DNA of 64,000 nt from Thermococcus sp. (GTDB taxonomy: Archaea; Methanobacteriota_B; Thermococci; Thermococcales; Thermococcaceae). The stretch spans positions 1 through 64,000 of the forward strand of contig NZ_JACDNS010000009.1 of NCBI RefSeq assembly GCF_017656495.1, in the 5' to 3' direction. Made by a program: the position numbers and the translations under genes. A model generated the notes under the pieces. It was not told where the DNA came from. It ran no database searches and saw only the letters and a program-made list of their open reading frames with translations. Positions 56,176 to 64,000 of the stretch are shown here, piece after piece (position 1 is the stretch's first letter; the number at the start of each line of letters is the position of its first letter).

Positions 56176-56186
56176 GATATTTAACA
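56176..56186 (-). promoter_or_regulatory. Possible internal promoter before the pilin-like genes
   Basis: GTTAAATATCG on the minus strand lies about 40-50 bases before ATG 56138, in the only sizeable gap of the operon. It could allow the pilin-like genes to be expressed more strongly than the GTPase genes. Confidence 0.35.
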
Positions 56187-56190
56187 ATTT

Positions 56191-56823
56191 TCATTCAGTA
56201 TTGGTCATATTTTCCCCAATTTTGATTATTGCAAAGATACTTGAACCTATTTTCCTTGTTAGAATACCAAAATAATCATAGCTAAATACCTTAAACTTAT
56301 ACTTTGTACTGTCTAACCGATGCTTAAGAATAAGATCCCTAAGCTCATCTATAAAGAACTGCGTAAGTTGATAATATGTAAAGTCAAGTTTCTCTTTTTT
56401 ATATGAATTCAGGAATATTAACAAGGGGAGAACACTAGCTCCAACTAAAAACCAGGGATCGCCAGAAAACAAGGACAAGATTATTGTCACTACCAAAAAT
56501 GCAACAACACCTAGCATCGCAGCTTTTATGGAGTTCTTAACTTTTTTCAGATATTTTACCTTAGCTTCCCAAATATTTAACAAAGCAGGGTTGTAGAAAT
56601 CAAAAGCTGTATGTCTTTTTCCTTTTTGTATTCTCTGCCTGATTAAGTCGTCCCAATCATCTTGATAATATATAACCTCCCCTTTATTTTTAGCCCTCTC
56701 TGCATCAAGAGAGGATATTATCCTAATTATATCTTCAGCGCTCTCATGAGCTATATGGGCGTAAACTTCTTTTTCATCAAGCTCAAGTGCAACTTCAACT
56801 GAATCTTTTATTACGTCACTCAT
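56191..56823 (-). CDS. Unknown protein with two transmembrane helices
   Basis: Of 210 residues, the first 100 are charged and helical, residues about 105-145 contain two adjacent hydrophobic helices (AMLGVVAFLVVTIILSLF and WFLVGASVLPLLIFL), and a C-terminal soluble part follows. Both ends would face the cytoplasm. GGTGAG precedes the ATG, which overlaps the stop of the GTPase gene, so it may be a membrane partner of that GTPase. No family is recognised. Confidence 0.7.
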   Translation of the reverse strand: MSDVIKDSVEVALELDEKEVYAHIAHESAEDIIRIISSLDAERAKNKGEVIYYQDDWDDLIRQRIQKGKRHTAFDFYNPALLNIWEAKVKYLKKVKNSIKAAMLGVVAFLVVTIILSLFSGDPWFLVGASVLPLLIFLNSYKKEKLDFTYYQLTQFFIDELRDLILKHRLDSTKYKFKVFSYDYFGILTRKIGSSIFAIIKIGENMTNTE

Positions 56824-57910
56824 TTATCTCACCAGGGTATAGATCATCAAAATCTGGTAAACCAGATAGGAGTTCTCTCTTTCTTACTTCTGCCTCTTCT
56901 TTTGCTTTCATAAACGATTGAGCATAACGTTTGGCCGTTAAAATTATATCCTCTATACTCTTGCTTTCGTAAATCCCGCTTAAGAGAGTAACGACCTCGA
57001 CTTCCCTCTCTCTTGGATCAGGATAAAAACCCCTAAATATTTGTTTTCCTTTAATTTTCTGGGTGAGGTAATCTAGAGCCTCGAAGATTTCATTTGCCTT
57101 CAAAAGCTCTGGAGGCCCATGGATAGCAACTAAACCGTAGAGTGCAGATTCTATGTTTGCATCAAGGTAAAGCCCTTCATTTTCAAATGACTTAAGTATT
57201 AAGCGGGAAAGGTTCTTGACTTTATTTGCCTCAGCTTTTGCATAACCAACTGTAGCAAAGCTACCAAAAGCCTTGAGAACAAATTTTAAATCACTGGCAT
57301 CTAGTGTTTGCTCACCTGGAATGTCAATTAACGCCAAGAGTGAAGCGATACGCTCGACTATTGTGTAGTTAATTTTTTCATAAGCCCTGCTTATATCTAC
57401 TCCAGTTTCTTTTAACTTATTATTATCTATTGCAATTATTGAATCAGCGAACTTTGAGAGCTTGTCAATTGTTATTGCTGCATTTATAGTTGGTCTTATC
57501 CCCTCTTCTTTCAGAGGCAGGGCACCTATAGCCACAACAAGAGAGTCGGGATATTCCTCCTTCAATGCCTCAGCTAAAACTGGCGTTCCTCCAGCTCCTG
57601 TACCTCCTCCAAAACCAAAAGTGAGGAAAAAGATGTCCACATCCTCATATCCAATGATTGAATTTATTTTTCTCATGATCAAAGGCAAATCTCGTTTCAT
57701 AGCTTCTCTGCCCAATACTGGATTTGCATTTACTCCTTTTCCCCCTGTTAAGCTTTCCCCAATAAGTATCCTACGCTCTTGGGGGATATGTTTCAGATAA
57801 TCCAGATCACCTTTTGATGTGTTTATAGCTAGCGCTTCAAAGTCTACTAGTGCAAACAAATCTGCTATCTTAGTTCCACACTGACCAATCCCTATTATCA
57901 GAGCTCTCAC
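56816..57910 (-). CDS. Tubulin/FtsZ-superfamily GTPase, CetZ-like
   Basis: The 364-residue protein starts with GIGQCGTK (7-14), closer to the tubulin loop T1 than to FtsZ, and has the signature loop T4 FGGGTGAGG (100-108). IAIDNNKL (159-166) resembles the CetZ/FtsZ guanine-side strand, and the T7 segment keeps two aspartates (D204 and D207) needed for GTP hydrolysis on polymer contact. The C-terminus is charged and ends DLYPGEINE. GTG start follows GAGGTGA. Canonical FtsZ has other hallmarks (NxDFADV, GGATG start loops), so this is a CetZ/FtsZ3-type paralog. A cytoskeletal role in surface-structure placement is inferred only from its neighbours. Confidence 0.83.
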   Translation of the reverse strand: MRALIIGIGQCGTKIADLFALVDFEALAINTSKGDLDYLKHIPQERRILIGESLTGGKGVNANPVLGREAMKRDLPLIMRKINSIIGYEDVDIFFLTFGFGGGTGAGGTPVLAEALKEEYPDSLVVAIGALPLKEEGIRPTINAAITIDKLSKFADSIIAIDNNKLKETGVDISRAYEKINYTIVERIASLLALIDIPGEQTLDASDLKFVLKAFGSFATVGYAKAEANKVKNLSRLILKSFENEGLYLDANIESALYGLVAIHGPPELLKANEIFEALDYLTQKIKGKQIFRGFYPDPREREVEVVTLLSGIYESKSIEDIILTAKRYAQSFMKAKEEAEVRKRELLSGLPDFDDLYPGEINE

Positions 57911-57917
57911 GATTTAA

Positions 57918-60170
57918 TCACCTCAAGAACTTTACAGTTAAATCGTCTAAATCAACGACCCCATTACGGTTTTTATCTTCATAAGTCACAACTAATGCAT
58001 CGCCTTTGAGATACTTCACTAATCCAGACTCGAAGAGTTTAATCACAACATTATCGAGGTCTTTCTTGTAAAAGACAAAGAGTATATAGCCTGTCTCCGT
58101 TTTTCCTGGAATCAGAACGACTGTATTTCTAATGCTGTACTCATTGCCATTGATATAAATTGTTTCATTGCTCACTTCAAGCTTGACATATGGGTTATAG
58201 TCCTTAATGTTGAAGTCCCCAAAGTCAGCTAGTACCACGTAATTTGCATCCTCGAATCCTTGGAACTTTTCAACAGTTACATTAGTTTCAAAGAGCTTGT
58301 CAATAGAAGCCTTCACTTGTTGAGCTGTCAAATTCCTATCATTAGTGTAAACCACATAGAATTTCTGTTCTGGGATTAGTCTTATCACATCATAGAGGTT
58401 AATCTTTGGTATAAATTTAAACTGTGAAAGGAACACTGTAGCTAAAGCTGAATCAACAATTGTGTCTCCCCACAAGCCATCGTGCTCTTTATCCATAAGC
58501 CAGTTTAGGATGTCTTGTTTGTAATCATATCCAAATTCTGCTAAGAGTTCTGTGGCTCTTATCGTGAGTTCGACTGTTGGTTTTTCTTTGTACTGGAACA
58601 CCCCAATTAAGTAGTGTTCCTTTATGTTAGCCCAGCCCCCATCTTCAGTTCTCTGCTCAATAAGCCACTTGAGATGTGGATCAAGATCTTCTTTTGTTGA
58701 AACTGGGGCCAAAGCTTCAAGGACTTCTAAGGTAACTGAAACCTCTGGTGGAAGCATATATGAATAGAAGCCTGTGTTCACATATGTTCCCCATCCACTC
58801 TTCGAGATTGAAAGCAACCAGTCCTTAGCCTTCTGAATATCGGCATCGTCTGATGAAACTCCCAAGGCGAGGAGGGATTTAATTGCCAGAGCAGTATCAT
58901 AAGGCTGAGGTCCTAAGAAGTTGCCCCATTTCCCAGTATCTATCTTAACGCTCTTTATGAGCTCAATGTTCTCTGCTTTTTCAGTTTCGTTCAGCATATT
59001 GAACTCGAGAAGTGTTAGGAGAGTATAAACATAGGGTGAGTACATTTCATGACTCTCTTTTACAACCAACTTGTCTTCCTCATATTTTGCTCTTACCCAC
59101 TCCAAACCCTTTTCGATGCTTGGATCCCTGAAGTAACATAGTTTAAGGGCTTTTAATGCATAATATGTCGCTTTCTCATTTGAAGGGAAGCCATAGAAGT
59201 AACTCCAGCCCCCATCGGGATTTTGAGCATTCTTCAAAGCTTCACAAGAAGTTTTAAATGGATTTTCGAGTCCTTCACTTAGCTTATCACTAACAAGAGC
59301 AAAGCTTAACGTAGCATAGGATGATGCTTCAAAAATATGACTCTGGGTAAACAATCCGGGCTCGTCGGCCCAGTAAAAAGCAGTCTCTCCATGCTTTAAT
59401 GACTCCAAAGTGAGGAGTGCTTTTGCAACATCAAAGTTTATGTCCTCATATTCTACAAGTACATATGTTAACAAAGCTCTATCACTCACGGTTAAATTCT
59501 CTAAATCTAAACTCTCTTTTATTTGCATTATCAACTTGGTATCTGCTTTTTGTCCAACGCTTTTGAAAGCTAAGAGCTTCAAAGCTAATGCCTCATATTT
59601 ATCTACACCATAACTTTCAACATCATCTAGGTAATTTAACGCTCTCCTTATATAGGGATGGTTTACACCAAAACCTCTCTCCCCTAATGCCCAAATTGCC
59701 ATAACGGTTGGATAAAATTCTGGTGTTGTATCCTTAACGTATCCCCATCCTCTTCCAGAATAAGAACTCAAGATAAACCCAACTCCATTATCCAAGGAAT
59801 GGAAAATTTTCGAGTATTTAGGGGTTCCTTTTTTGTAAAGAGCAAGAGCTTTGTTTAGGGCAATAACTGCATAGGAGGTATCAACAACATCACTAGTACT
59901 TCCAGCAAAATATCCCCACCCTCCATCAGGATTCTGTCTTGAAATCAATAAATCAGCAAGTCTTGTAATGTTCTCACTTAGATCATAGTCAACTTTTCCC
60001 TGAGCAGCTACTAAGGCCATCAATGCCAAACTTATATCTTTGGTTGTATTTGCCAAGTTTTCTGTTTTTGCTAAGAATTCTACAGAACCATCCAATAGGG
60101 GCTTTGCACTGACTGCTCCATAAGAGATTATCATGAGAACAATTAATACCGATGATATTGCACGCCTCAT
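57918..60170 (-). CDS. Secreted alpha/alpha-toroid repeat protein (prenyltransferase/terpene-cyclase-like fold)
   Basis: From ATG 60170 (GAGGTG upstream) the protein has 750 residues. A signal peptide covers about 1-26. At least seven repeats with a GGW or GxW core follow (NPDGGWGYF, SGRGWGYV, NPDGGWSYF, TGKWGNF, SGWGTY, EDGGWAN, DGLWGD), a pattern of squalene-cyclase/prenyltransferase alpha-alpha barrels. No DXDD or DDXXD cyclase motif is apparent, so enzymatic activity is doubtful. The end has an EF-hand/dockerin-like loop DKNRNGVVDLDD. It is first in the operon and is followed 8 bases later by the GTPase gene. Confidence 0.72.
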   Translation of the reverse strand: MRRAISSVLIVLMIISYGAVSAKPLLDGSVEFLAKTENLANTTKDISLALMALVAAQGKVDYDLSENITRLADLLISRQNPDGGWGYFAGSTSDVVDTSYAVIALNKALALYKKGTPKYSKIFHSLDNGVGFILSSYSGRGWGYVKDTTPEFYPTVMAIWALGERGFGVNHPYIRRALNYLDDVESYGVDKYEALALKLLAFKSVGQKADTKLIMQIKESLDLENLTVSDRALLTYVLVEYEDINFDVAKALLTLESLKHGETAFYWADEPGLFTQSHIFEASSYATLSFALVSDKLSEGLENPFKTSCEALKNAQNPDGGWSYFYGFPSNEKATYYALKALKLCYFRDPSIEKGLEWVRAKYEEDKLVVKESHEMYSPYVYTLLTLLEFNMLNETEKAENIELIKSVKIDTGKWGNFLGPQPYDTALAIKSLLALGVSSDDADIQKAKDWLLSISKSGWGTYVNTGFYSYMLPPEVSVTLEVLEALAPVSTKEDLDPHLKWLIEQRTEDGGWANIKEHYLIGVFQYKEKPTVELTIRATELLAEFGYDYKQDILNWLMDKEHDGLWGDTIVDSALATVFLSQFKFIPKINLYDVIRLIPEQKFYVVYTNDRNLTAQQVKASIDKLFETNVTVEKFQGFEDANYVVLADFGDFNIKDYNPYVKLEVSNETIYINGNEYSIRNTVVLIPGKTETGYILFVFYKKDLDNVVIKLFESGLVKYLKGDALVVTYEDKNRNGVVDLDDLTVKFLR

Positions 60171-60262
60171 TTTTAGCACCTCTAACATAGTAATGTCTCC
60201 CCAAAATAAATAAGCTTTTTCCAAAAATAAGGTTAAGAACAAATAAAGTTTACTCAGCAAGG

Positions 60263-61246
60263 CTAATGTTTTATGAAGCGTTCTTCTTTGCTTATGTCGT
60301 CCCTCATTATTAATACTACTCTGCTTGGCTGGTATTCATCTTCAATATGGTAACCAGGCAGGTATTCAACTAATTCTTCAGCAAATGCTTTTATCTCCTC
60401 ATGTTTCGGCATGTTATTTATAGTTAGACGGTTCCTTGAGAAGCCCACGAACATATAAGCCTTAGCTTCAACGAACATTGGTTTAGCTTTCATTATTAAC
60501 TCTGCATAACCCTTTGGATTATGCATGTTTTCGTCCTTGACAAGAGTTAACCTTATTACAGTTCTCGTTGGCAAGTCTCTCATTAACTCAAGAGTTTTAA
60601 TTATCCTTTCCCATCCATCTGGAATCATTGGAATATTAACTCTGTTGTATGTTTCGATATCTGGAGCTGTCAAAGAGACGTAGAGTTGTGTCGGTAGCTT
60701 GTCATCTTTGATCAGTTCCTCAAGCCTTTCGGGAACTGTTCCATTGGTAACTATGAAGGTAGTAAAGCCTCTCTTGTGAAACTCTTCAACTAAATCCCCC
60801 ATGTAAGGATATAGCATCGGCTCACCTGAGAGGCTTATTGCTGCATGCTTAGGTTTCATGGCTTCCTCAAGCTTTTTGACGTTTATCTGATCCTTTACTC
60901 CCCAATAACCGCTAAGTAATTTTCTCTGCGCTTTTATACTCTCTTCAACGATGAACGCTGGATCATCCCAAGGCTGCGGCAGTTCTGTTCCTAAAAAGCC
61001 TTCCATTGGGCGCCAGCAGAATATGCAATTGTGAGTGCACCATGCCAAAACTGGTGTCATTTGAAGGCAACGGTGAGAGTGAATGCCATAAAACTTCTGC
61101 TTATAACAAACTCTATTGTGCTTTATACTCTCCTTTAACCAATGGCATAGCTTAACTCCACTATGCCTACCAACAAGAGCATAATGCTGCTTTTTAAATA
61201 ACCTCGCAATCTCTTCAGGCATATTGGGCTTTATTATCTCACTCAT
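60263..61246 (-). CDS. taw1: tRNA 4-demethylwyosine synthase Taw1/TYW1
   Basis: This 327-residue radical-SAM enzyme joins N1-methylguanosine-37 of tRNA-Phe with pyruvate carbons to form the tricyclic base. The SAM cluster ligands are C70, C74 and C77 (CTHNCIFC). A second cluster is held by C34, C47 and C60, the 13-residue spacing known from Pyrococcus TYW1. WRPMEGF and SLSGEPMLYPY follow. ATG 61246 has AGGTGAG upstream. The longer frame from 61312 is upstream leader. Confidence 0.95.
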   Translation of the reverse strand: MSEIIKPNMPEEIARLFKKQHYALVGRHSGVKLCHWLKESIKHNRVCYKQKFYGIHSHRCLQMTPVLAWCTHNCIFCWRPMEGFLGTELPQPWDDPAFIVEESIKAQRKLLSGYWGVKDQINVKKLEEAMKPKHAAISLSGEPMLYPYMGDLVEEFHKRGFTTFIVTNGTVPERLEELIKDDKLPTQLYVSLTAPDIETYNRVNIPMIPDGWERIIKTLELMRDLPTRTVIRLTLVKDENMHNPKGYAELIMKAKPMFVEAKAYMFVGFSRNRLTINNMPKHEEIKAFAEELVEYLPGYHIEDEYQPSRVVLIMRDDISKEERFIKH

Positions 61247-61367
61247 TTTAGGCTCACCTAAGATGGAGTAAAAGAGTGTGTTTAAAAATTTTTGCAACAC
61301 AACTTTGGCCATTTAACTTTATAAATTACCAGTATTTTATCGTCGAAAAATAGTTCGGCAATTAACA

Positions 61368-61384
61368 AAAAGTTTAAAAACACT
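61368..61384 (+). promoter_or_regulatory. Promoter of the 47-residue gene
   Basis: AAAAAGTTTAAAAACAC holds a BRE-like and TATA-like stretch about 25 bases before ATG 61402, so the mRNA is likely leaderless or nearly so. The intergenic stretch also holds the divergent taw1 promoter. Confidence 0.45.
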
Positions 61385-61401
61385 AAAGATTAGTGGCAAT
61401 C

Positions 61402-61545
61402 ATGTTGAGTCATATAAAACCTACTTTAATCATCAAAACACGTGAAAAGGAATTTGAAATTGAGCTTTTCGAAGAAGATTATGATTCTGAGAATAAACCA
61501 AAAGTCAGGTTTGTTCAAGAAGTTAGGAGGATTCATCTAGCTTAG
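61402..61545 (+). CDS. Small acidic protein of 47 residues
   Basis: ATG 61402 opens a 47-codon frame: a hydrophobic/basic start (MLSHIKPTLIIKTREKEF), an acidic centre (ELFEEDYDSE) and a basic end (KVRFVQEVRRIHLA). The alternating beta-type pattern and charge balance look coding. A TATA box stands about 25 bases upstream, and no RBS is seen. Its last 23 bases overlap the 3' end of the convergent methyltransferase gene. I recognise no family. Confidence 0.58.
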   Translation: MLSHIKPTLIIKTREKEFEIELFEEDYDSENKPKVRFVQEVRRIHLA

Positions 61546-62122
61546 CCGTAATAACAACAATTTCCTCAAAGAAGTATCTCTCTTTTGCGGTAATCTCTAC
61601 GCTAAAACCCAATTTTATGAACTTTTCTATGGTATCTTCAACACCTGTTATTGATGATTGAACTACTTGAACCATACCATTTGGTCTCAAATAGTCTCTA
61701 ACTTGACTAATAAATTTATTAAGAACTTCTCTCCCCTGCTTCCCACCAATTAAGGCCAAATCAATTGGTTCCTTTAACTCTTCAGCTTCTCCCGGCAAAT
61801 AGGGAGGATTAAAAGTTATTGTATCAAATTTTCCTTCAACATTTTCAAACAAATCGCTTACACGGAACTCAACGTTTTTTATTCCATTAATTCTTGCATT
61901 CTCTCTGGCTAGTTCAACAGCTATCGGGTTAATATCAACTCCAAGAACAAATTTTGCTTTTTTTGCCATTAACAACGCTATTATCCCAGTTCCGGTACCA
62001 ACGTCTAAAGCAATGTCCCCTTTCCTAACCTTTAGATGTTCAGCTAACAGAAAAGTGTCTTCAGCAGGCTCATAAACCTGAGGATGAAGCTTTAGTTTGA
62101 GGTCTTTATATGTGAGATACAT
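61523..62122 (-). CDS. HemK/Mtq2-type protein glutamine N5-methyltransferase
   Basis: The 199-residue SAM enzyme has DVGTGTG (40-46), the acidic DINP at 63-66 and the catalytic NPPYLPGE (105-112). Short archaeal and eukaryotic members (Mtq2) lack the N-terminal domain of bacterial PrmC and methylate the GGQ glutamine of release factor aRF1, usually with a Trm112-like partner. No Trm112 gene is seen nearby. It is divergent from the second subtilisin. Confidence 0.88.
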   Translation of the reverse strand: MYLTYKDLKLKLHPQVYEPAEDTFLLAEHLKVRKGDIALDVGTGTGIIALLMAKKAKFVLGVDINPIAVELARENARINGIKNVEFRVSDLFENVEGKFDTITFNPPYLPGEAEELKEPIDLALIGGKQGREVLNKFISQVRDYLRPNGMVQVVQSSITGVEDTIEKFIKLGFSVEITAKERYFFEEIVVITAKLDESS

Positions 62123-62235
62123 TGCATAATGAAGAAAAATTAAAGGATACTTAACCTTTTCGTTACATATGTCATATAGAAATTTCCCAATTTTTCCCTA
62201 TACAAACGTAAATAGAAACATGAATTTCACCGAAA

Positions 62236-62250
62236 AATTTATTAATCAAA
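62236..62250 (+). promoter_or_regulatory. TATA region of the second subtilisin gene
   Basis: AAAAATTTATTAATC, about 45-60 bases before the GTG start, fits BRE plus TATA. GGAGGG follows at about 62281-62287. Confidence 0.45.
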
Positions 62251-62294
62251 TTGAATAACTGACAACGCTCAAATCTATACAGGAGGGAAATTAA

Positions 62295-63581
62295 GTGCGT
62301 CTTAAAGCATTGTTTGGTGCCTTGTTGGCAATTTTAGTAGTAGCGTCACTAGTCTTTAAACCAGCAATTGCACAGCAACCAGAGAAAGTTAAAGTGATTG
62401 TAATGATTGACAAAAACTCCTTTGATGAAAAAGCCGTGCAAGGACTTGGCGGACAAATTAAAATCCGATACAAGCTTATTCCAGCTGTTGTAATTGAGAT
62501 TCCAGAAAATGCCATTGAGAAGCTGAAATCAGTAAAGGGTGTTAAGAAAATTGAGCTTGATAAGATAGCATATGCATATCCAGGGAATGGGAGAGGTAGA
62601 CCCCCATGGTACACCCCAACCCAGCCATCACAGGTAATCCCATGGGGAATTGACAGAATTAACGCGCCTGATGTGTGGAATATCACAACTGGAGCCTCAA
62701 ATGGTGTCATTGAAGTTGCAGTTCTCGACACAGGTGTTGATTGGGATCACCCGGATCTTGCAGCTAACATTGCATGGGGAGTAAGCACAATTGGTGGAGT
62801 TGTCTCAACGGATCCAGCAGACTGGTACGATGGAAACGGCCACGGAACTCATGTTATTGGAACAATTGCCGCCCTCAATAATGACATTGGTGTTGTTGGA
62901 GTTGCTCCAAATGTTGAGATTTATGCAATCAAGGTTCTCGACGACAGAGGTTCTGGAACCTACAGCGATATAATGCTCGGTATTGAACAAGCATTACTTG
63001 GTCCAGATGGAGTACTAGATGCAGATGGGGATGGTATAATTGTTGGAGACCCAGACGATGACGCAGCAGAAGTAATATCAATGAGCCTTGGTGGTTCTGT
63101 TGATGATACAGCCCTTCACGATATGATTATCACCGCATACAACTATGGTGTCGTTATTGTTGCTGCGGCAGGTAATGAGGCAGCGGATCAGCCGAGCTAT
63201 CCAGCAATTTATCCAGAAGTTATCGCTGTTGGTGCCACAAACTCCACTGATGGAGTAGCTTGGTTCAGCAATCTCCAGCCAGAAGTCGCTGCTCCAGGTG
63301 TTGACATACTTAGCACATACCCAGACGATAGCTATGAAACCCTCAGCGGAACTTCAATGGCAACTCCACATGTTAGTGGTGTTGTTGCATTAATTCAGGC
63401 GGCATATTATAACAAATATGGCACAGTATTACCAGTCGGAACGTTTGATGATTTAACAACAGATACAGTCAGAGGAATCCTCCACGTTACCGCTGATGAC
63501 CTTGGAGACACAGGATGGGACATTTACTACGGCTACGGAATAGTCAGAGCAGATTTAGCAGTCCAAGCTGCTATTGGCTGA
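62295..63581 (+). CDS. Secreted subtilisin-like serine protease (Tk-subtilisin type), copy 2
   Basis: The 428-residue S8 protease parallels the copy at 2368. A signal peptide (about 1-26), an I9 propeptide to about 92, and a catalytic domain with D145, H183, N294 and S354 are seen. The Ca2+ loop is LDADGDG (about 241-247), as in Tk-subtilisin. The start is GTG with GGAGGG upstream. The C-terminus adds a short TGWDIYY insertion relative to copy 1. The conserved propeptide IPWGID junction marks autoprocessing. The two copies are the only proteases of this type in the window. Confidence 0.93.
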   Translation: MRLKALFGALLAILVVASLVFKPAIAQQPEKVKVIVMIDKNSFDEKAVQGLGGQIKIRYKLIPAVVIEIPENAIEKLKSVKGVKKIELDKIAYAYPGNGRGRPPWYTPTQPSQVIPWGIDRINAPDVWNITTGASNGVIEVAVLDTGVDWDHPDLAANIAWGVSTIGGVVSTDPADWYDGNGHGTHVIGTIAALNNDIGVVGVAPNVEIYAIKVLDDRGSGTYSDIMLGIEQALLGPDGVLDADGDGIIVGDPDDDAAEVISMSLGGSVDDTALHDMIITAYNYGVVIVAAAGNEAADQPSYPAIYPEVIAVGATNSTDGVAWFSNLQPEVAAPGVDILSTYPDDSYETLSGTSMATPHVSGVVALIQAAYYNKYGTVLPVGTFDDLTTDTVRGILHVTADDLGDTGWDIYYGYGIVRADLAVQAAIG

Positions 63582-63656
63582 TTTTTCCTTTCTTTCTCCT
63601 AAATTTTTAATATTTGCAGAAAAGATTCAAGGAATTGAAGGGATTAGAAAAAGAAA

Positions 63657-63809
63657 TCACTTCTTCCACTCAGTATAGCCACATCTTCCGCAAGCCCATC
63701 TATCCTTGTGGTTTGCCATGAAAACTCCAGGACCACATCTTGGGCAGTACTTGTTTTTCCTTACAACTTTGCCATCCTTAACTTCATAAAGCTTCCACTT
63801 CTGCCCCAT
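63657..63809 (-). CDS. rps27ae: Ribosomal protein S27ae
   Basis: The 50-residue zinc-ribbon ribosomal protein has YCPRCG and [11 protein letters not shown] as zinc knuckles and the conserved [15 protein letters not shown] centre. An adjacent ATG at 63812 is also possible (GGAGGG lies 3 bases before it). I chose 63809 to match the usual MGQKW start. It overlaps the stop of rps24e, so the pair is translationally coupled. It is convergent with the subtilisin gene. Confidence 0.94.
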   Translation of the reverse strand: MGQKWKLYEVKDGKVVRKNKYCPRCGPGVFMANHKDRWACGRCGYTEWKK

Positions 63810-64000
63810 CATTCTCCCTCCTTCTTCTCAATCAAACCGTCTCTAATCAGAATGTACTCAGGCTCAATGTAGAGCATTCTCTCCTTGCTCTCATAAGCCT
63901 TTGCATAGCCCTTTGAAACCCTGCTACCAAAGTAAGACCTAATATATTGAATAACTGTTGTCTCTGGGTTTAAGTCAAGCATTGCAACAAGCTTACCTTT
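63809..64000 (-). CDS. rps24e: Ribosomal protein S24e, 3' part (cut by window end)
   Basis: The 63 visible residues match the C-terminal two thirds of archaeal S24e: [33 protein letters not shown] and YILIRDGL, ending KKEGE. The start lies beyond the right edge. The stop TGA overlaps the rps27ae start region (ATGATG). S24e-S27ae pairing is common in archaea. Confidence 0.94.
   Translation of the reverse strand, partial: KGKLVAMLDLNPETTVIQYIRSYFGSRVSKGYAKAYESKERMLYIEPEYILIRDGLIEKKEGE

Noticed and set aside
60171..60260. N-terminal extension of the toroid protein
   Set aside because: It would place a second hydrophobic stretch before a standard signal peptide, and GAGGTG directly precedes ATG 60170.

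Overview
The window is archaeal and almost certainly from the order Thermococcales, probably a low-GC Thermococcus or a close relative. Support: a thermosome gene, ribosomal proteins S27ae and S24e, aEF1B, wybutosine enzymes Taw1 and Taw3, a tRNA gene with encoded CCA, GGTGA/GGAGGTG ribosome-binding sites, TTTATA/TTTAAA TATA boxes, two Tk-subtilisin-type proteases, DUF835, DUF234 and DUF2101 proteins, and an oxygen-independent ribonucleotide reductase. Species cannot be fixed from the sequence alone.

Layout. 1-14.4 kb: the 3' part of tRNA-Ile(GAU), a UPF1-like helicase, a subtilisin, taw3, thermosome, nrdG-nrdD, a GH38 glycosidase, a TPR protein, a gluzincin peptidase, and a zinc-ribbon/aEF1B pair. 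14.4-15.6 kb: a C/D box guide RNA, a small gene that appears frameshifted at a G6 run, and a 24-residue membrane peptide gene. 15.6-32.4 kb: a purine block (guaB, purL, purQ, purS, purP1, purD, purE, purT, purM, purC, purF) interrupted by two unknown secreted or membrane genes, a DUF234 ATPase and a DUF835 membrane protein. 32.4-47.6 kb: cofactor and nucleotide operons nadB-nadA-nadC, ribD-ribE-ribBA-ribH, thiC-purC2-purP2-purO, thi4, pdxS-pdxT, purP3 and the two-subunit GMP synthase. 47.7-60.2 kb: a long minus-strand operon with a secreted alpha/alpha-toroid repeat protein, a tubulin-superfamily GTPase, a membrane protein, several proteins with class III (pilin-type) signal peptides, a giant DUF2341 surface protein and a DUF2101 membrane protein. 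60.3-64 kb: taw1, a 47-residue leaderless gene, a HemK/Mtq2 methyltransferase, a second subtilisin, and rps27ae with partial rps24e.

How it fits together. Purine genes here cover every step from PRPP to IMP except PurB, plus IMP to GMP. A 14-bp dyad of the form ACA-N6-TGT recurs in front of nearly every purine promoter and suggests one shared regulator. AIR, an intermediate of this pathway, is also the substrate of ThiC, whose gene heads a cluster with divergent PurC and PurP paralogs and PurO. Separate dyads sit at the nadB, ribD, pdxS, nrdD and DUF234-ATPase promoters, so several local regulons can be read from the DNA.

The most novel-looking system is the 48-60 kb operon, which couples a CetZ/FtsZ-like GTPase to a set of pilin-signal surface proteins without a recognisable secretion motor. 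All assignments come from reading the sequence. No database search was run.
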